DNA of 64,000 nucleotides from Enterococcus sp. MMGLQ5-1 (GCF_013155265.1 NZ_JABJXU010000001.1:186001-250000); one strand, 5' to 3'; positions 9,856 through 18,930 are shown, counted from the stretch's first letter. Notes: generated by a model from the letters alone, not told the origin. A program made the numbers and translations.

Positions 9856-10863
9856 ATGATATATGAAAAATTAGGAAAAACCGAGATTAGTGTTTCAAAG
9901 CTATGTATTGGTTGTATGAGCTTTGGCAAAGCAGGGACGATGTTTGATTGGACCTTGGATGCTGAACAGAGTGAGCAGATGGTTAAGCACGCTTTGGATT
10001 TAGGGATTAATTTTTTTGATACTGCTAATGGCTATTCAGAGGGTACAAGTGAGATGTATCTAGGTAAGGCCTTGAAGCAAAATATTAGTCGTGAAAAGGT
10101 AGTGATTGCCTCTAAAGTTTATTTTAATCCAGGTAGGCTTTCAAAAGAGGCGATTAATACTGAAATTGAAGGTACCTTAAAGCGTTTAGGAACTGATTAT
10201 TTAGATCTCTATATCATTCATAGATTTGATTATCAGACCCCAATTGAAGAAACGATGGCGGCATTAGATGAGCTAGTTAAGGCGGGAAAGGTACGCGCAC
10301 TTGGCGCATCTGCAATGTATGGTTATCAATTTTACAATATGCAATTGGCTGCCAGAGACAATAACTGGACGCCGTTTTCTACAATGGAAAATCACTATAA
10401 TCTTTTGTATCGCGAAGACGAACGCGAATTGATTCCGATATGTAAACAAATGGATGTTTCTCTAATGCCATATAGTCCCTTGGCGGCTGGTAGGTTGGCG
10501 AGACCTGCTTGGGCGGCAAATACCCTCCGTAGTCAAACAGACCGGGTCGCTAAAGGTAAATATGATCATACGAAAGAATTCGATTATCGCATCGCTAATA
10601 GAGTTAAAGAATTAGCTGACAAATATGCTGTTACCATGTCCCAAATCGCATTAGCTTGGCAATGGGGGAAGGGCGTTACCTCGCCAATTATTGGCGCAAC
10701 TAAGCTGAAATATATTGACGAGGCAGCTGATGCCTTTAATGTTAAATTAACAAATCAAGATATATCTTATCTGGAAGAATTATACGTACCACATAAAATT
10801 ATCGGTGCAATTGATGAGAACCCAGCTGAAGGTGTAATTTTGTTAGATAAAGCTGAAAAATAA
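9856..10863 (+). CDS. Aldo/keto reductase
   Basis: The 335-residue enzyme belongs to the AKR superfamily (YajO/voltage-gated-channel-beta-like branch). It shows the family start YEKLGKTEISVSKLCIG, the catalytic Asp/Tyr region FFDTANGYSEG (about residue 50), and the conserved IIHRFD around the catalytic histidine. It should reduce aldehydes or ketones with NADPH. The ATG at 9856 is chosen because GTAAGGAGAAGC lies just upstream and homology begins at this methionine; an in-frame ATG 33 bases earlier lacks a ribosome binding site. Confidence 0.9.
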   Translation: MIYEKLGKTEISVSKLCIGCMSFGKAGTMFDWTLDAEQSEQMVKHALDLGINFFDTANGYSEGTSEMYLGKALKQNISREKVVIASKVYFNPGRLSKEAINTEIEGTLKRLGTDYLDLYIIHRFDYQTPIEETMAALDELVKAGKVRALGASAMYGYQFYNMQLAARDNNWTPFSTMENHYNLLYREDERELIPICKQMDVSLMPYSPLAAGRLARPAWAANTLRSQTDRVAKGKYDHTKEFDYRIANRVKELADKYAVTMSQIALAWQWGKGVTSPIIGATKLKYIDEAADAFNVKLTNQDISYLEELYVPHKIIGAIDENPAEGVILLDKAEK

Positions 10864-11223
10864 GCTGAAAAATTTTAACGGAGATTCGTATTAACTCTTA
10901 AAAGTTAAGCCGTATAAAATAAGAAAGTAATCTAAAAATGTCGTAAGGCAGTAAAATTATTTTTTAACATTCATTTTCTGAGCTTTAGAATCGTTTTGAC
11001 TGTATATTAATTACTTAGGTATTAGCTGCTGATTGCATTTTTTCCTAAGGATAGAAGAAATCGCTACAAAATAAATATATCAAGGATTAAGTGAAGCTAG
11101 AATATACTTTTTTATTATTGAGCATGTCACCTAAAATGAGTATGCTCAGTTTTAGTGCTATCTAAAGGATAAAACCGTGCTTACGTTTTTTTATTTTTAT
11201 ATCAATCCCGATTTTTTAATAAT
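10864..11223. other. Intergenic spacer between convergent genes
   Basis: No gene is visible. A perfect 7-bp inverted repeat, TGAGCAT (11119-11125) with ATGCTCA (11142-11148), is followed by GTTTTA and could be a weak bidirectional terminator between the aldo/keto reductase and the HxlR gene. The rest shows no clear structure. Confidence 0.4.
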
Positions 11224-11595
11224 TTACATATGATTAAAGCCGTCATAATTATTAATAATTTCGATTTCTGTTCCCTCATTTTTTATCTCTGAGGCTCTCT
11301 TTTCGCCCCATTCAGACATCGACACTAAAATAGGTTTTAAACTTTTACCTTTTTCAGATAAGCTATATACAACCTTTGGCGGAACCTGTTCATGGACAGT
11401 TCTAATAATTATATGATCAGCCTCAAGCTCTCTTAATTGTTGTGTTAACATTTTTTGAGTAATATTTGGAATTTTTTTTCTTAGTTCATTCGTTCTTAAT
11501 GAGCTTTTTCCTAAATGGCATAATATAATTGGCTTCCATTTGCCGCCAATAATCTTTAGAGTGAATTCTATTGCTAAATTATATTTTTCTATCAT
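11224..11595 (-). CDS. HxlR-family transcriptional regulator
   Basis: This 123-residue winged-helix protein has the HxlR hallmark IIGGKWKPIILCHLG at its N-terminus and TQKMLTQQLRELEADHIIIR as recognition helix and wing. It is divergent from an Old Yellow Enzyme-type flavin oxidoreductase, a common pairing in which the regulator senses electrophiles or redox stress and controls the reductase. The shared intergenic region contains a palindromic operator candidate at 11614-11646. The family assignment is secure; the inducer is unknown. Confidence 0.92.
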   Translation of the reverse strand: MIEKYNLAIEFTLKIIGGKWKPIILCHLGKSSLRTNELRKKIPNITQKMLTQQLRELEADHIIIRTVHEQVPPKVVYSLSEKGKSLKPILVSMSEWGEKRASEIKNEGTEIEIINNYDGFNHM

Positions 11596-11613
11596 TTTCT
11601 CTCCAATTTATAG

Positions 11614-11646
11614 GTACTTTTTAGTGTCTACGGCACTTTAAAGTAC
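11614..11646. promoter_or_regulatory. Palindromic operator candidate for HxlR regulator
   Basis: Arms GTACTTT (11614-11620) and AAAGTAC (11640-11646) enclose a second inverted pair, GTG and CAC. It lies immediately upstream of the HxlR gene, in the divergent region shared with the flavin oxidoreductase. HxlR proteins bind such GTAC-containing palindromes, so autoregulation and control of the reductase are likely. Confidence 0.55.
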
Positions 11647-11737
11647 GTTCTTACATTATTTTCTTCATAGCTTTATACTAGCACATATAAGAACAAGAAT
11701 AAAAATGTTCTTAATATAAATATGAGGAGTATATGCT

Positions 11738-12925
11738 ATGTCAAATTATCATTTTTTAGAATCATTTACTTTTGAGAGGGGACTACAATTAAAAAATAAA
11801 ATTGTTATGTCTCCTATGACCACAATGGCAAGCTTTTACAATGGGATGGTTTCGGGTGATGAGCTCAATTATTATGAAGCAAGAGCTGGTGGTCCTGGAA
11901 TGATTATTACTGCAGTTGCAAATGTATCCGCTAGTGGTAAAGGCTTTGAAGGTGAATTGTCTGTTGAGAGCGATGAGATGATCTCAGGATTAAAAAAATT
12001 AGCAACAACGCTAAAAAGTAAAGGAGGTAAAGCAATCCTTCAAATATTCCATGCTGGTAGAAAATCAAATTCAAAAATATTAAGGGGTGAACAGCCTGTT
12101 AGTGCTAGTGCAATCGCTGCAGAGTATCCAAAGGCTTCAGAAATTCCTCGAGCATTGACAGAAGACGAAATTGAGGAAATTATTTTAGACTTCGGAGCTG
12201 CGGTTAAACGTGCAATTATTGCTGGATTTGATGGGGTGGAATTACATGGCGCAAATACCTATCTTTTGCAGCAATTTTATTCAGAAAATGCTAATCAGCG
12301 TACAGATAGTTGGGGTGGGTCACGTGAAAATAGAATGAAATTTCCTATGGCTGTTATTTCTGAAGTTAATCAAATTATTGATGAATTTGCGAATCGCCCA
12401 TTCATTTTAGGCTATCGAATTTCTCCTGAAGAAATTGAAACGCCGGGCATTCGTCTGGAAGACTCCCTGTATTTTGCAGATAAAATTAAAAATCATGTTG
12501 ATTATATTCATCTGTCTATGGGGAGTTACAAGCGAACTTCTTTGAATGATAAAGCAGATATTATACCAATTTTAGAAAAATTTTCTAAAGTGATTGCAAA
12601 TGAGGTTCCTTTAATTGGTGTTGGTTCAGTTGAAAAGCCTAGAGAAGCAGATGAAGTTTTGGAGTATGGTGCAGATTTAGTGGCGATTGGGCGAGAATTA
12701 TTAAGAGAGCCACAATGGGTGCAGAAGGCTATGGCAGGCGATGAAGCAAGTATCCGTACAAAGATAAGCCCATCCGATTTAGCTGAACTAAAAATTCCTG
12801 ATATAATGCAGATTTATTTGAAGGCTGCCTTTAATAGTGTGATGCACTTTACGACTGATACAAATCAAGTGATAGATTATCAAAATGAGGTTGCACCAAT
12901 GGAGGGCTTTGAAAAGAAACTATAA
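11738..12925 (+). CDS. NADH-dependent flavin oxidoreductase (Old Yellow Enzyme family)
   Basis: The 395-residue FMN-binding TIM barrel has family landmarks: LKNKIVMSPMTT near the N-terminus, QIFHAGRKS, the substrate-binding HGANTYLLQQFYSENANQR region, and GVGSVEKPREADEVL with AIGRELL in the phosphate-binding end. Members reduce activated C=C bonds or nitro groups with NAD(P)H. It has a TGAGGAGTATAT ribosome binding site and is divergent from the HxlR regulator that probably controls it. Confidence 0.92.
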   Translation: MSNYHFLESFTFERGLQLKNKIVMSPMTTMASFYNGMVSGDELNYYEARAGGPGMIITAVANVSASGKGFEGELSVESDEMISGLKKLATTLKSKGGKAILQIFHAGRKSNSKILRGEQPVSASAIAAEYPKASEIPRALTEDEIEEIILDFGAAVKRAIIAGFDGVELHGANTYLLQQFYSENANQRTDSWGGSRENRMKFPMAVISEVNQIIDEFANRPFILGYRISPEEIETPGIRLEDSLYFADKIKNHVDYIHLSMGSYKRTSLNDKADIIPILEKFSKVIANEVPLIGVGSVEKPREADEVLEYGADLVAIGRELLREPQWVQKAMAGDEASIRTKISPSDLAELKIPDIMQIYLKAAFNSVMHFTTDTNQVIDYQNEVAPMEGFEKKL

Positions 12926-13010
12926 TCAATGTATTTAATCTATGTTCTATTAGCTTAGTTTTTTACTATTGTGATTGAATCGTTTGGTCTGGTATATAAA
13001 TCATACTATT

Positions 13011-13127
13011 AAAAGGTTATATGAAGATTTAGCATTCAAGGGGAATTTAATTGATATACCAGATTTTGAAGCTATTGGAATTGATGAAAAATTTGCTATT
13101 GTTGATAAGGAGGATCTAGCAGAATAA
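13011..13127 (+). pseudogene. C-terminal coding remnant
   Basis: An open stretch of 38 codons reads KRLYEDLAFKGNLIDIPDFE and ends in KEDLAE before a TAA. It has codon use like real genes but no start codon or ribosome binding site. It looks like the tail of a gene whose 5' part has been lost. The original family was not recognised. Confidence 0.35.
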
Positions 13128-13367
13128 GAATAAATTTATTTCTGTTGAACAGGTAAATAATTATGAGTCACTTATTCAATTAGATAAGGCGATGTGATAG
13201 CGATATTCAAAGTATAAATATTGTGAGTTATCATGTATTTGATAAAATTAAGGGTAGTTAATTTAGTTATGTGCTTGGAAAAATTATTCTTCATTAGTTT
13301 AAATCTTGTATTTAAAAATAAAGATAATTATAATAAAGCTTGATAAGAAAAAGCTAAGGAGAATAAA

Positions 13368-13799
13368 ATGTCTAAATTGCAATGGAATGATGAAAATTAT
13401 ATCAATCAGATCAAAAAAGAAGCTGGTTATAGTTCTGACTCTAAAAACCTTACAGTTATGAAAAAAGGGAATTTTCTTCAAAGAAGACTTGGATTGAGTG
13501 CCCTCTTTCTCTCTATGTATAATTTGAGTATTGAGAAAAATGGTTTATTGTTAATCAAAAGAAGTAAGTATTCTCCACAGCTTCAACCATCAAAAATGGT
13601 GTTTATTGAGAAGTCGCAAATTATAAAAATTAATTTGAATAAAAAAATTGGTGCTCTTGAGTTATTATTAGTAATGGAGGATTCTCCCAAAATTGAATTT
13701 AGATTAAATGATAAAAACAACAAATTTATACCTTGGCAAGAATTAGGTATTTCTGAGTTGGAGAAATTTATTGCTAATTGCAATTCTCACCTCATTTAA
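13368..13799 (+). CDS. Hypothetical protein
   Basis: The 143-residue protein has a good ribosome binding site (AAGGAG, 7 bases before ATG). No family was recognised. Charged, alternating strands in its second half (for example IIKINLNKKIGALELLLVM) suggest a small beta-rich domain, perhaps PH-like, followed by a C-terminal helix. There is no signal peptide or convincing membrane helix. It stands alone between decayed sequences at the edge of the accessory region. Confidence 0.55.
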   Translation: MSKLQWNDENYINQIKKEAGYSSDSKNLTVMKKGNFLQRRLGLSALFLSMYNLSIEKNGLLLIKRSKYSPQLQPSKMVFIEKSQIIKINLNKKIGALELLLVMEDSPKIEFRLNDKNNKFIPWQELGISELEKFIANCNSHLI

Positions 13800-13840
13800 T
13801 TAAAGTAATTTATTCCAATAGCTAATCAGGAAAGACAATG

Positions 13841-14026
13841 TTATTTTAATTGTTTCTCTTGCTGTATCATAATTTGCTTGGATTGTCTAATAATCATGGT
13901 GGCTGTGTGATTTGAATAATCAATTTTAACAAGGTCATCTTTGGTTATCGTATCAGGGATACTAATCACTCCTTTCGTTTTTGTTCGCTTGACATAATCA
14001 GATGGTCTAGGAAGCCCTTCAGGAGG
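13841..14026 (-). pseudogene. Decayed coding remnant, minus strand
   Basis: A 62-codon open stretch contains protein-like text (GLPRPSDYVKRTKTKGVISI, then DDLVKIDYSNHTATMII) and ends at a TAA at 13841-13843. A stop codon truncates it upstream and there is no start with a ribosome binding site. It is probably the tail of a lost gene. The family is not recognised. Confidence 0.3.
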
Positions 14027-14047
14027 TTACCTCTGCTTAAACTCTGA

Positions 14048-14245
14048 GTAGTAACCCAATGCGGTGAAGTATTCAAGGTAGGAGTATCACTATACTCATG
14101 TATCTATCAAGGCTATTTGAGCTTCCTAGGTGAAACGCATGTTTCATTGGAAGGAGTTAGCTGTAATCCGTATGTATCAAATGAGTTTATCGCACTTTCC
14201 TTTAAAGCAGAAGGTATTAGTATTAAGAAAAAGCAACCAGCGTAA
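14048..14245 (+). pseudogene. Decayed coding remnant before a terminator
   Basis: About 65 codons are open, including GYLSFLGETHVSLEGVS and NEFIALSFKAEGISIKKK, ending at TAA 14243-14245. A strong terminator follows nine bases later, which suggests this is the genuine 3' end of a former gene. No start codon is present and the upstream part is replaced by unrelated sequence. Confidence 0.35.
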
Positions 14246-14253
14246 ATATTAGT

Positions 14254-14286
14254 AGAGGTATTCCATAATGGAGTACCTCTTATTTT
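14254..14286 (+). terminator. Rho-independent terminator
   Basis: AGAGGTATTCCA pairs with TGGAGTACCTCT (one mismatch) around a TAA loop, followed by TATTTTA. It ends the decayed gene to its left. Confidence 0.8.
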
Positions 14287-14316
14287 AGTTTAATTCAAAA
14301 TTAACCAATTGCACTT

Positions 14317-14359
14317 GATTTTTTGTAAAGAAATAGGCTGTATTTCTTTACAAAAAATC
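14317..14359. repeat. 19-bp perfect inverted repeat
   Basis: GATTTTTTGTAAAGAAATA (14317-14335) and its exact reverse complement (14341-14359) flank a 5-nt loop GGCTG. Outer bases GCACTT and AAGTGC extend the symmetry after an internal loop. It lies 88 bp before the nuclease gene. It could be an operator, terminator or replication-type hairpin; no T-run follows on either side. Confidence 0.7.
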
Positions 14360-14446
14360 GAGTTTAGCAAACGAAGTGCGGTAGTTTGTTATACAATTAT
14401 GCTATCTTTAGTTGATAAGTAATGGACATTAAACAAGGAGGTTGAA

Positions 14447-16441
14447 ATGAATAATAATTTTTATACACGAAATAGACAATTTGACTATTTAGATTATATG
14501 AATGAATTAGATAATCTTGGGCGAACAAAATTTTTAGAGAAAACTTTTGAAGAAGCAACTCAAGACATAGATATTTTTCTTGCTAAAATTAAATCTCTTG
14601 GTCTAGAAATTAAACCTTACTCAATTTCTAACTATAACAATCCGCTTTTAAAATATTATAACAAAATTTTTTCTGAAAATGTGAATAATGAAATAAAAGA
14701 AAAGATGAAAAGTCATATACATCAAGTAAATCAATTGAAAAATTTATTTATAGAGTCTAATAAGTCTATAAACAAAGAAATTAGCATGACAAATATAGAT
14801 TCAAAATATATTGTACCAATGTTCATAATTTTTTTGGAACATAATTTAGAGTTGTTTATTAGTGATAAAAATTTAGATATTAGCATGGAGCAAAGGATAA
14901 CTTTATATGATAGCTATATTTCCTTTTCAGCTACTATTTTAAAGTATTTTTTTCATAATATCTCTATGAAAGAACAATCTGGGATAAATCGAATTTTTTC
15001 GGAGAAAGATTTATTGTGGAATATTAATGTATATTCAAAAGCTAGAGAGCGAGATAATTTAATGGATGCTTTTGAATATTGGAAATATTCAAAGATAGAA
15101 ATAGAAAATTCAGAAAAAAAAATGTTGATTGACTTTATTGATGAAGATTTTAATAGAGCAGTTCTTGTTTCTAACTTTAGATATAAAAATTACATGAAAA
15201 ATGTTGAGTCAGATATTGTGGATTATAAAATAAGAAGCGACAGGTATTTCACAAAGCGTTTGTCTGAAGAGGAGTTGTCGATTTATTTATCAGAAACACT
15301 ATGTCAAAGGTATCTAGGTGAAGACAATCTAAATCAAATGATCTTTGGTATAGAATTAAACAAATGGTTAGATGGAATACATTTTCTTCAACATGAAGCG
15401 ATGCTATATCTTAAAAAGAAGAAAAATAGAAATATATTTTCTGTACAAAATTTATGTATAGTTAAAACAGAATTTAAATGGATTAAAGGGCTGATTAGTT
15501 TTTCTAAAGAAATAAAAAGAGAAGAAGCAAAAACTATATTGGGGAAACTTACATTTGGTGAACAATCGAAAGATCTAATTGACGCACCTCTAATCAAAGT
15601 TCAAAACCAATTAATATTATTACCTACTCTGGCTAAATCAATTCGTCCATTATCGGCAGTTTTATCTATGTTTACTAGGATTGAAGATGAGGAAAGGAAA
15701 AATCAAGAAGATATTGCACTAAGTTTTAAAGGAATCGAATTTGAAAAACGCTTGAAACATTTGATGAAAGTTAGTAATAATATTAACGCTAATCGTTTAT
15801 ACATTAAAATGCATAAAGAAGAAATTGAAAGGGAAATTGATTTAGCCTTTGTTCTAGATGATGAACTTTTTTTAGTTGAATGTAAATTTTTTAATCAACC
15901 CTATACTGTTAGAGAGCACGCAAAAACTAATAAGAAAATAAAGAATTCTATAAAGCAATTAAACAAAAATGCTGATTATTTTGAACAAAATATTGATATA
16001 GTTATAGAACAAATGAATTTGAAAAAGGACACATTAATTAAAGAGACACATCGTATACTACTCACTGCAAACATTCTAGGAGAAGCTGGTCAACAAGAAA
16101 ATATATTGATGATTGACGAAGCCTCGTTTAATGCATTTTTATTGAGAAATCCTCCAACGATTTCTAATTATAATGGGAATATCCAGGAGAAGGTCTATTT
16201 TAATAAAGGGAAAATGTTTACTGGCAAAGTTACAGCGGAAAAATTAATCAACTTTATAAAATGGCAACCATCTGTTAAATCCATGAAAAATATGATAAAC
16301 AAAGCTCTTGATTCAGATGGAGAAATAGATTATTTATGCTGTCAAAAAAATATAGAAAGTTTTTTTGTAGGAAACGATACGAAAAAAAATGAACTACTAG
16401 ATAAAATTTCTGGTATTTATGAGGAATTATTATCTGATTAG
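14447..16441 (+). CDS. Large protein with PD-(D/E)XK-type nuclease motif
   Basis: The 664-residue protein is mostly charged and helical. Near residues 430-490 it has the arrangement of a restriction-like nuclease: a helix with GIEFEKRL, then EREIDLAFVLDDELFLVECK, where the Asp of EIDLAFV and the ECK triplet match the D...ExK catalytic pattern. Beyond this no family was recognised. An AAGGAGG ribosome binding site precedes the ATG. It sits immediately left of the guaA-type core at 16545, within what looks like the right end of an older element, so a defence function is plausible. That role is inference. Confidence 0.65.
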   Translation: MNNNFYTRNRQFDYLDYMNELDNLGRTKFLEKTFEEATQDIDIFLAKIKSLGLEIKPYSISNYNNPLLKYYNKIFSENVNNEIKEKMKSHIHQVNQLKNLFIESNKSINKEISMTNIDSKYIVPMFIIFLEHNLELFISDKNLDISMEQRITLYDSYISFSATILKYFFHNISMKEQSGINRIFSEKDLLWNINVYSKARERDNLMDAFEYWKYSKIEIENSEKKMLIDFIDEDFNRAVLVSNFRYKNYMKNVESDIVDYKIRSDRYFTKRLSEEELSIYLSETLCQRYLGEDNLNQMIFGIELNKWLDGIHFLQHEAMLYLKKKKNRNIFSVQNLCIVKTEFKWIKGLISFSKEIKREEAKTILGKLTFGEQSKDLIDAPLIKVQNQLILLPTLAKSIRPLSAVLSMFTRIEDEERKNQEDIALSFKGIEFEKRLKHLMKVSNNINANRLYIKMHKEEIEREIDLAFVLDDELFLVECKFFNQPYTVREHAKTNKKIKNSIKQLNKNADYFEQNIDIVIEQMNLKKDTLIKETHRILLTANILGEAGQQENILMIDEASFNAFLLRNPPTISNYNGNIQEKVYFNKGKMFTGKVTAEKLINFIKWQPSVKSMKNMINKALDSDGEIDYLCCQKNIESFFVGNDTKKNELLDKISGIYEELLSD

Positions 16442-16466
16442 AATTTCTAGAAGTAATAATGCAAAC

Positions 16467-16485
16467 TGTTATCAAAGTGTTATCA
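16467..16485. repeat. Direct repeats resembling integrase arm sites
   Basis: TGTTATCA occurs at 16467-16474 and again at 16478-16485, an 11-bp period. This copies the layout at the right end of element 2: 11-bp-period repeats, then a hairpin, then the att core. It probably marks the right end of an older guaA-targeting element. Confidence 0.5.
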
Positions 16486-16494
16486 TGAGCCAAG

Positions 16495-16540
16495 AAAAAG
16501 CCTAGAGAGCCCCTATAAATAAGGAATCTCAAGGCTTTTT
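16495..16540. terminator. Long hairpin next to att core
   Basis: AAAAAGCCT (16495-16503) pairs exactly with AGGCTTTTT (16532-16540), and the inner bases continue an imperfect stem. With A- and T-runs at both ends it can terminate transcription in either direction. It lies four bases before the core at 16545. Confidence 0.75.
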
Positions 16541-16544
16541 ATCT

Positions 16545-16555
16545 TATTCCCACTC
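16545..16555. other. guaA-type attachment core, left end of element 1
   Basis: TATTCCCACTC is the reverse complement of the end of guaA (GAGTGGGAATA). The identity with the guaA 3' end extends to 15 bases (through TACC). It marks the left junction of element 1 and the junction with whatever lies to the left. Confidence 0.85.
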
Positions 16556-16572
16556 TACCAACCAAACACTCA

Positions 16573-17559
16573 TTAATGCTTTGATACAACACGCTTCTTA
16601 CTTGTTGAGTACCATTTTGGCGGTATTTTTGGCGGGGTATTTTTCTTTAATGCTTGATTGCCATTAAAGGCTATTTTTGTTTTTTCTGCTGTATTAATTT
16701 TGATATTACCAGCCATAAGCTCAGCAACATTTTCATCTGCACCACTCCATAAATGAGCGTAGTGCTTTAAGGTAATTTCTGGGCTAGAATGCCCTAATCG
16801 CTTGGATAAAATTAAAACAGAGACATTAAATTCATTGATAAGGTAAGAAGCATTACTATGCCTTAAGCCTTTAGCTTGAATCCTTTTGATACCTGCTAAG
16901 GTTGCATATCTTTCTATGATTCTGGCAAGTGTTGATTTAATCATCGGTAAGCTATCATAAGTAAAGATAAAATCTGTTTCATTTCCAAGTCCAATAGATT
17001 GTTGACGTTTTTGCCAATCCTTTAAAATTCGGATTGTATCCTCATCTATTGAAATGATTCTTTTGTCATCTACCGTTTTTGTATAAGCATTTCTAGTCCA
17101 TTCTTTACGATTTTTAAGAATGAGCATATGATGAACTCGTAAACGTTTATTTTTGAAATCGACATCATCCCACCAAAGAGCAGCACCTTCATTAACTCGA
17201 ACACCTGTCATATAGTAAAGCCATAGCATGACAAAATTTAAGTGTTCATATAAATCTGAGATACAAATTTGTGAAATAACAGCTTCAAATTCTTTTTTAG
17301 TCCAATATGGAACAATCGCTTTGCCTTTAGGTATTGCCTTAATTCTCATAGAAATATTTTCATTCAAGAACTGCAAAGTAACAGCATAATTAAGCGATTT
17401 ACGAAACATGCCATACATCAATGAACCGTATGCCTGAGAATAATCACTTTGAGTTAGTAACCAAATATGATAATTCTCGCAGTCTAGTACAGTGATTTCT
17501 CGCAATTTCTTGTCGGCAAAATGGTCAGTATTTTGTCTTAATCTACAAAAAGACAGCAA
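16573..17559 (-). pseudogene. Tyrosine recombinase of element 1, N-terminally truncated
   Basis: The remaining 328 residues contain the full catalytic domain: Arg in GVRVNEG, HxLR-like GLRHSNASYL, LGHSSPEITLKHY with the second His and the nucleophile Tyr. The arm-binding N-terminal domain (roughly the first 60-70 residues of 390-400 residue relatives such as the integrase at 60316) is missing, and the first in-frame Met lies inside the core-binding domain without a ribosome binding site. The gene reads toward the core at 16545. Its 3' end overlaps the arm-type repeats. Catalysis might survive but regulated recombination is unlikely. Confidence 0.85.
16615..16637. repeat. Arm-type repeats, left end of element 1
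   Basis: TTTTGGCGG occurs at 16615-16623 and 16627-16635 (12-bp period). They lie inside the 3' end of the truncated integrase gene, where they encode the PPK repeats. The same pair recurs near the right end of element 1. Confidence 0.75.
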
Positions 17560-17593
17560 CGAAAAAGAATAGTTTAGATATTAACACTCCCAA

Positions 17594-17628
17594 AAAGTAG
17601 CTGCTACTTTTAGCTGCTACTTTTTTTA
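17594..17628 (+). terminator. Terminator between integrase remnant and DUF262 gene
   Basis: AAAGTAGC (17594-17601) pairs with GCTACTTT (17616-17623), followed by a run of T. An overlapping alternative stem (AGTAGCTGCTACT) exists. It marks the break point where the integrase N-terminus was lost, and would insulate the downstream gene. Confidence 0.65.
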
Positions 17629-17699
17629 TATATACAAAGCTGTTGATATCTGTTATTATGGTATTTGTAAAGAAAAAAATAGAAAAGAGGTTTTTCGTC

Positions 17700-18881
17700 A
17701 TGGTTAGGATTAATAAAAAAATAGTAGCTGCTGTTGGATTTAACCCGACAAAAAAAAGCCATCAGTTGAGTATTTTAGACATGTGTAAATATATTAAAAT
17801 AAATAAAATTACATTACCTTTATATCAAAGAGATTTGAGTTGGAATGTACAAAAATCAATAGCATTATTAAATTATCAACTATTCGGAAAAGCACCAGTT
17901 GCACCAATATCCATTAATCAGATGAGTACGAGGATAAATGCGGTTCCTCAAGTCTCTTTTATTAATAGGGAGCTTATTGATTCAAATCAAATTGAAGCAG
18001 ATCATCAATCTGTAGTTGACGGACAACAGCGTTTGTCTACAAATTATAAAGCATATACAAATCATGAAGATTTTAGAAATATATTTCTAGACGTATCGGC
18101 TGCGAAATTCAAGATAGTAGACGGTAGTATAAAAGATTACCATGTTCCTGTTGGAGTAGTTTTGAATGAAGATGATGGAGTTTTGCTGCGTCATCTCCAA
18201 GAAATAGATCTTGTACAAGAGCTTTTCCCTATTTTAACGCAAGTTAGAAGCAAAATGATGAGCTATAATTATACAATTAATATTGCTGATAATTTGACAG
18301 AGGATGAACAAATTGAGTGGTTTGAAGTGCTAAACAACGCTGGAAGTAGAGTTTCGGCTTTACAAATGAGTTTTTCAAAGTTGAAACTCCACGATTTTGA
18401 TATTTACTCCGACTATGTTTCTCCCTTTAAGGAAAAAATTCAAACATTTGGATATGATGAATTATTTTCACCGTTTACAACAATTGTCTCTTATCCAGTT
18501 GCTTCTCTAAATCCTGCATTTGAAAAAGTTAAAAAAAATGGGCAACATAGTAATAACTACGCACCCATTCCGTCAGATACTAAGGAATCTCAGATAACTA
18601 AACTAACTGTTGACGATTTAAAAAAAGTTATTGAATTATCTTTAGGCGGTTTAGATAGAGCGTTATCTTTTATACAAAACAATGACTTAGAAGAATTTGT
18701 TGACAGAATGGATTATATTTTATATTTAGTTGGATATTTTATTTTTAATGATAACTTGGATATAAAGACTGAAGAGAATTTAGTTATGTGGATTGAAAAA
18801 ATTGATTTTAGCAATAAATCAAATGGGGAAAGACGGAATATTTTTGACAAATTAATTAATAACATCTTTGATGAAGATTGA
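17700..18881 (+). CDS. DUF262 (GmrSD N-domain-like) protein
   Basis: The 393-residue protein has DUF262 hallmarks: LPLYQRDLSW (about residue 38) and VVDGQQRLST (about residue 106). This ParB/Srx-like fold is thought to bind and hydrolyse nucleotides in restriction systems such as GmrSD. No C-terminal DUF1524 HNH nuclease domain is visible, so a partner would have to supply the nuclease. The next gene, which begins 34 bp downstream with its own ribosome binding site, is cut after a few codons by an IS30 copy. The ATG at 17700 is chosen for its AAAAGAGG site. A defence role is inferred from family and neighbours. Confidence 0.75.
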   Translation: MVRINKKIVAAVGFNPTKKSHQLSILDMCKYIKINKITLPLYQRDLSWNVQKSIALLNYQLFGKAPVAPISINQMSTRINAVPQVSFINRELIDSNQIEADHQSVVDGQQRLSTNYKAYTNHEDFRNIFLDVSAAKFKIVDGSIKDYHVPVGVVLNEDDGVLLRHLQEIDLVQELFPILTQVRSKMMSYNYTINIADNLTEDEQIEWFEVLNNAGSRVSALQMSFSKLKLHDFDIYSDYVSPFKEKIQTFGYDELFSPFTTIVSYPVASLNPAFEKVKKNGQHSNNYAPIPSDTKESQITKLTVDDLKKVIELSLGGLDRALSFIQNNDLEEFVDRMDYILYLVGYFIFNDNLDIKTEENLVMWIEKIDFSNKSNGERRNIFDKLINNIFDED

Positions 18882-18915
18882 AACGTTAGTTTTTATTTAC
18901 TAAGGAGAAGATTTC

Positions 18916-18930
18916 GTGTTAGATAGTAAA
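18916..18930 (+). pseudogene. Start of a gene interrupted by IS30
   Basis: An AAGGAG ribosome binding site and a GTG start are followed by only a few codons (MLDSK) before the IS30 boundary. No continuation is visible right of the IS. It was probably the downstream partner of the DUF262 gene and has been lost. Confidence 0.5.

Noticed and set aside
13220-13245. Left-end repeats of the third element (GTTATCATG)
   Set aside because: Only one copy is present and no TATTCCCACTC core was found nearby, so it cannot be called an element end.
17700-18881. Complete GmrSD type IV restriction enzyme
   Set aside because: Only the DUF262 half is visible; no DUF1524/HNH motif follows, and the next gene is destroyed.
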